Source of the DNA: CAZWVM01 sp964637705
GTDB taxonomy: Bacteria; UBA8481
NCBI GenBank assembly: GCA_964637705.1
Contig: CAZWVM010000101.1
Span: forward strand, 1-12,772
DNA length: 12,772 bases
Direction of reading: 5' to 3'
Shown here: piece after piece, positions 12,688-12,772 of the stretch
Numbering within the stretch: position 1 is the stretch's first letter
How the letters are laid out: every line of letters starts with the position of its first letter
Made by a program: the position numbers and the translations under genes
The notes under the pieces: model-generated
Told to the model about the DNA's origin: nothing
The model's input: only the letters and a program-made list of their open reading frames with translations
Databases searched by the model: none

Positions 12688-12772
12688 ATGAGAACGACCC
12701 CGTCCTCCCCGGATCCCCGAGCCCCCGTCCTGGGCGTCTGGGGCTACTCCGCGGACGCCCCCCAGGTGGAGC
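12688..12772 (+). CDS. Start of an unidentified gene (3' end outside window)
   Basis: ATG 12688 opens a frame that stays open to the window end: 28 codons reading MRTTPSSPDPRAPVLGVWGY and onward, with the GC-rich third positions seen in neighbouring genes. After a short, proline-rich N-terminus the hydrophobic beta-strand-like VLGVWGY suggests the start of a folded domain. Too little is present to name a family. It follows the methyltransferase by 56 bases on the same strand and may belong to the glycan cluster. No convincing SD is visible. Confidence 0.5.
   Translation, partial: MRTTPSSPDPRAPVLGVWGYSADAPQVE

Noticed and set aside
1..12772. tRNA, rRNA, CRISPR, insertion sequence or riboswitch
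   Set aside because: No cloverleaf, repeat array, transposase, terminal inverted repeats or leader region long enough for a riboswitch was seen. The gaps I measured are all 64 bases or less.

Overview
The window is uniformly GC-rich and densely coded, with many GTG starts and several 4-base gene overlaps. There are no RNA genes, insertion sequences, CRISPR arrays or long repeats that I can see. The gene mix (FapA-like polymer-binding protein, cytosolic Hanks-type kinase, FHA-GAF protein, GYF-PilZ fusion, several GT4 glycosyltransferases) suggests a high-GC, probably Gram-negative lineage with elaborate signalling, such as Acidobacteriota, Myxococcota/deltaproteobacteria, Planctomycetota or a related candidate phylum. 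The sequence alone does not settle which.

Layout. (1) 1-2086, plus strand: the 3' end of a FapA/DUF342 gene, a bifunctional-nuclease-domain (BFN/DUF151) gene overlapping it by 8 bases, and a CysQ-like phosphatase with a strong Shine-Dalgarno (SD). (2) 8215-2105, minus strand: a compact run of seven genes in transcription order: FHA-GAF, Ser/Thr kinase, GYF-PilZ, PgeF/YfiH-family enzyme, GT4 glycosyltransferase, double-GAF protein, small two-helix membrane protein. It converges on cysQ with only 18 bases between. (3) 8280-12772, plus strand: proS, two GT4 glycosyltransferases, a small SAM methyltransferase, and the first 85 bases of another gene.

How the genes may work together (inference). 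The minus-strand genes carry a phosphothreonine reader, a kinase, a PilZ protein with intact c-di-GMP-binding motifs and a second GAF protein, so they look like a signalling cassette. It is transcribed with one glycosyltransferase and a housekeeping-type PgeF enzyme. The plus-strand genes after proS look like part of a surface-glycan cluster.

The most striking non-coding signal is the 64-base divergent gap 8216-8279. It is the one clearly AT-richer stretch (26 G/C of 60 bases at 8221-8280). It can be read as two back-to-back sigma70-like promoters whose -35 boxes overlap base for base in TTGGCAA. Their -10 boxes, both fitting TANNNT, lie only 6 and 7 bases from the ATG codons of the FHA-GAF gene and proS. 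The same geometry (17-base spacer, -10 box 6-8 bases from an ATG lacking a well-placed SD) recurs before pgeF and the double-GAF gene. Most closely coupled genes have good SD sequences instead. This points to leaderless transcription at operon heads and internal restarts, a prediction that 5'-end mapping could test.
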